Shown: in pieces, positions 63,101-64,000 of the stretch
How positions within the stretch are numbered: position 1 is the stretch's first letter
How the letters are laid out: every line of letters starts with the position of its first letter
Assembly (NCBI RefSeq): GCF_020184175.1
Contig: NC_065531.1
Location: 74,308,604 to 74,372,603 of the forward strand
Reading direction: 5' to 3'
DNA length: 64,000 nucleotides
Source: Aphis gossypii
Taxonomy: Eukaryota > Arthropoda > Insecta > Hemiptera > Aphididae
Made by a program: the position numbers and the translations under genes
Notes under the pieces: model-generated
What the model was told of the DNA's origin: nothing
Database searches by the model: none
Seen by the model: only the letters and a program-made list of their open reading frames with translations

Positions 63101-64000
63101 TATACTCAATAAATCATAATATTTGACTTTTCAAAACTAAATTATTTCATTTAAAGCATTATGTTTTATTGGGAATGTAATTATTATTATTATTATTATT
63201 TTTTTAATCGCTTTATATTTGTATAATTTATTTCAATACACCTACGGCAAACGGAGATATTTAGGTATTTTTGTATTACAAACATATGGAAAATAACTTA
63301 AAATATTCCATTAGGGTATTTTTTTTAAATTACTAAACCAAATGTCTATATAAATAATAAATATTTTAGTCCCTTTTCTCTCTGTAGAAATAATAATAAT
63401 AATAATAATAAAATAACAAATTTGAATTTTCTTCAAAACTTAAGTTAGTACTTAATACGATCCTTATTTAAACTGACATATTAATTTAAATATTCCCATC
63501 TTATCATATACTAAGTAGGTATCCATAAGGCATTATAATGGCTCGTATTTTTTAAAAATAACCTAGACTTGTTTTTACGAATTAATATATTTTATTCAAA
63601 CGATAAGGAAAAAAAACGAATAAAACTTCGTTACAATACAAGCGCGGCATCCTGATCTCGCTGTCGGTGATCAACCGATAAGTTTAAAAATTATCGGTAA
63701 CAACTAACAAGAAACATAGCATGGGAGTTATGCCTAAAGCACGATTTGTTAGGTTCTTAACGTCCTACGTGCATCGTGTACATACTTCAATCTTGATAAA
63801 CTAATAGTTAACTACGAATTTATTGTTGCGCAATGATTCATTATACTAAGTTATTTTAAGTAATAATATTTAAAACAACATCGTGTTTGTGCACATTATT
63901 ATAGATACTAGATATGTACTGTATGTCTTTTGAATTGAGTGGGTTCTAAACATTTCAATTCATGTTCATATGTAGGTTTGGACATAACTTGAAGCCGAGA

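Larger units (their letters stand above)
35374..64000. other. Long interval without a recognisable host gene
   Basis: About 28.6 kb of AT-rich DNA. AATAAA at 35663-35668 is a candidate FIS1 poly(A) signal. Beyond that I find transposon remnants, foldbacks, microsatellites and three GC-richer islands, but no open frame with conserved protein content outside the gypsy fragments. It could be an intergenic desert or a large intron of a gene whose exons fall outside the window. Confidence 0.55.

Overview
This is an AT-rich, intron-rich animal nuclear window. It most probably comes from an aphid or close sternorrhynchan relative. The AT bias, the recurrent TAGGTACCTA-type motif (for example 13447-13460, 29552-29562, 29637-29646) and the dense hAT-, piggyBac- and Merlin-type debris fit that assignment, but it is inferred from composition and not proved. 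The exon models below were built by hand from reading frame, splice dinucleotides and phase continuity.

Left 35 kb, gene-dense. (1) The 3' part of a plus-strand CRAL-TRIO (Sec14-like lipid-transfer) gene, six exons, 71-4033. (2) A minus-strand ZC3H3-type gene with five CCCH zinc fingers, six exons, 9679-5725, facing the first gene tail to tail. (3) A plus-strand BAG6 orthologue, 19 exons from 11938 to 25953, with a possible extra upstream coding exon at 10561-10613. It is divergent from ZC3H3 and probably shares its promoter interval. (4) A minus-strand UBA-PTH2 peptidyl-tRNA hydrolase 2 gene, four exons, 28776-26681, convergent with BAG6. (5) A plus-strand FIS1 mitochondrial fission gene, four coding exons, 32107-35373, with a likely 5' untranslated exon ending at 31612.

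BAG6 (a chaperone for tail-anchored and mislocalised proteins), UBA-PTH2 (nascent-chain/ubiquitin related) and FIS1 (a tail-anchored protein) are linked in topic, but nothing in the sequence shows a functional cluster.

Right 28 kb (35.4-64 kb). I find no convincing host exon here. It holds head-to-head Ty3/gypsy fragments, two large near-perfect foldback elements (38418-38860 and 42704-43152), a terminal-inverted-repeat element with a nested hAT insertion (39990-40942), a hairpin-ended interspersed repeat (42022-42513), an exact 321-bp tandem duplication (49041-49640), many microsatellites and three GC/CpG-richer islands that could be distal promoter or regulatory DNA.

Non-autonomous transposons with intact 8-bp target duplications also sit in the introns of ZC3H3, BAG6 and FIS1. 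A decayed Merlin element with its 8-bp duplication lies in BAG6 intron 12. I saw no rRNA, CRISPR array or prokaryotic-style operon, and no tRNA I could support.
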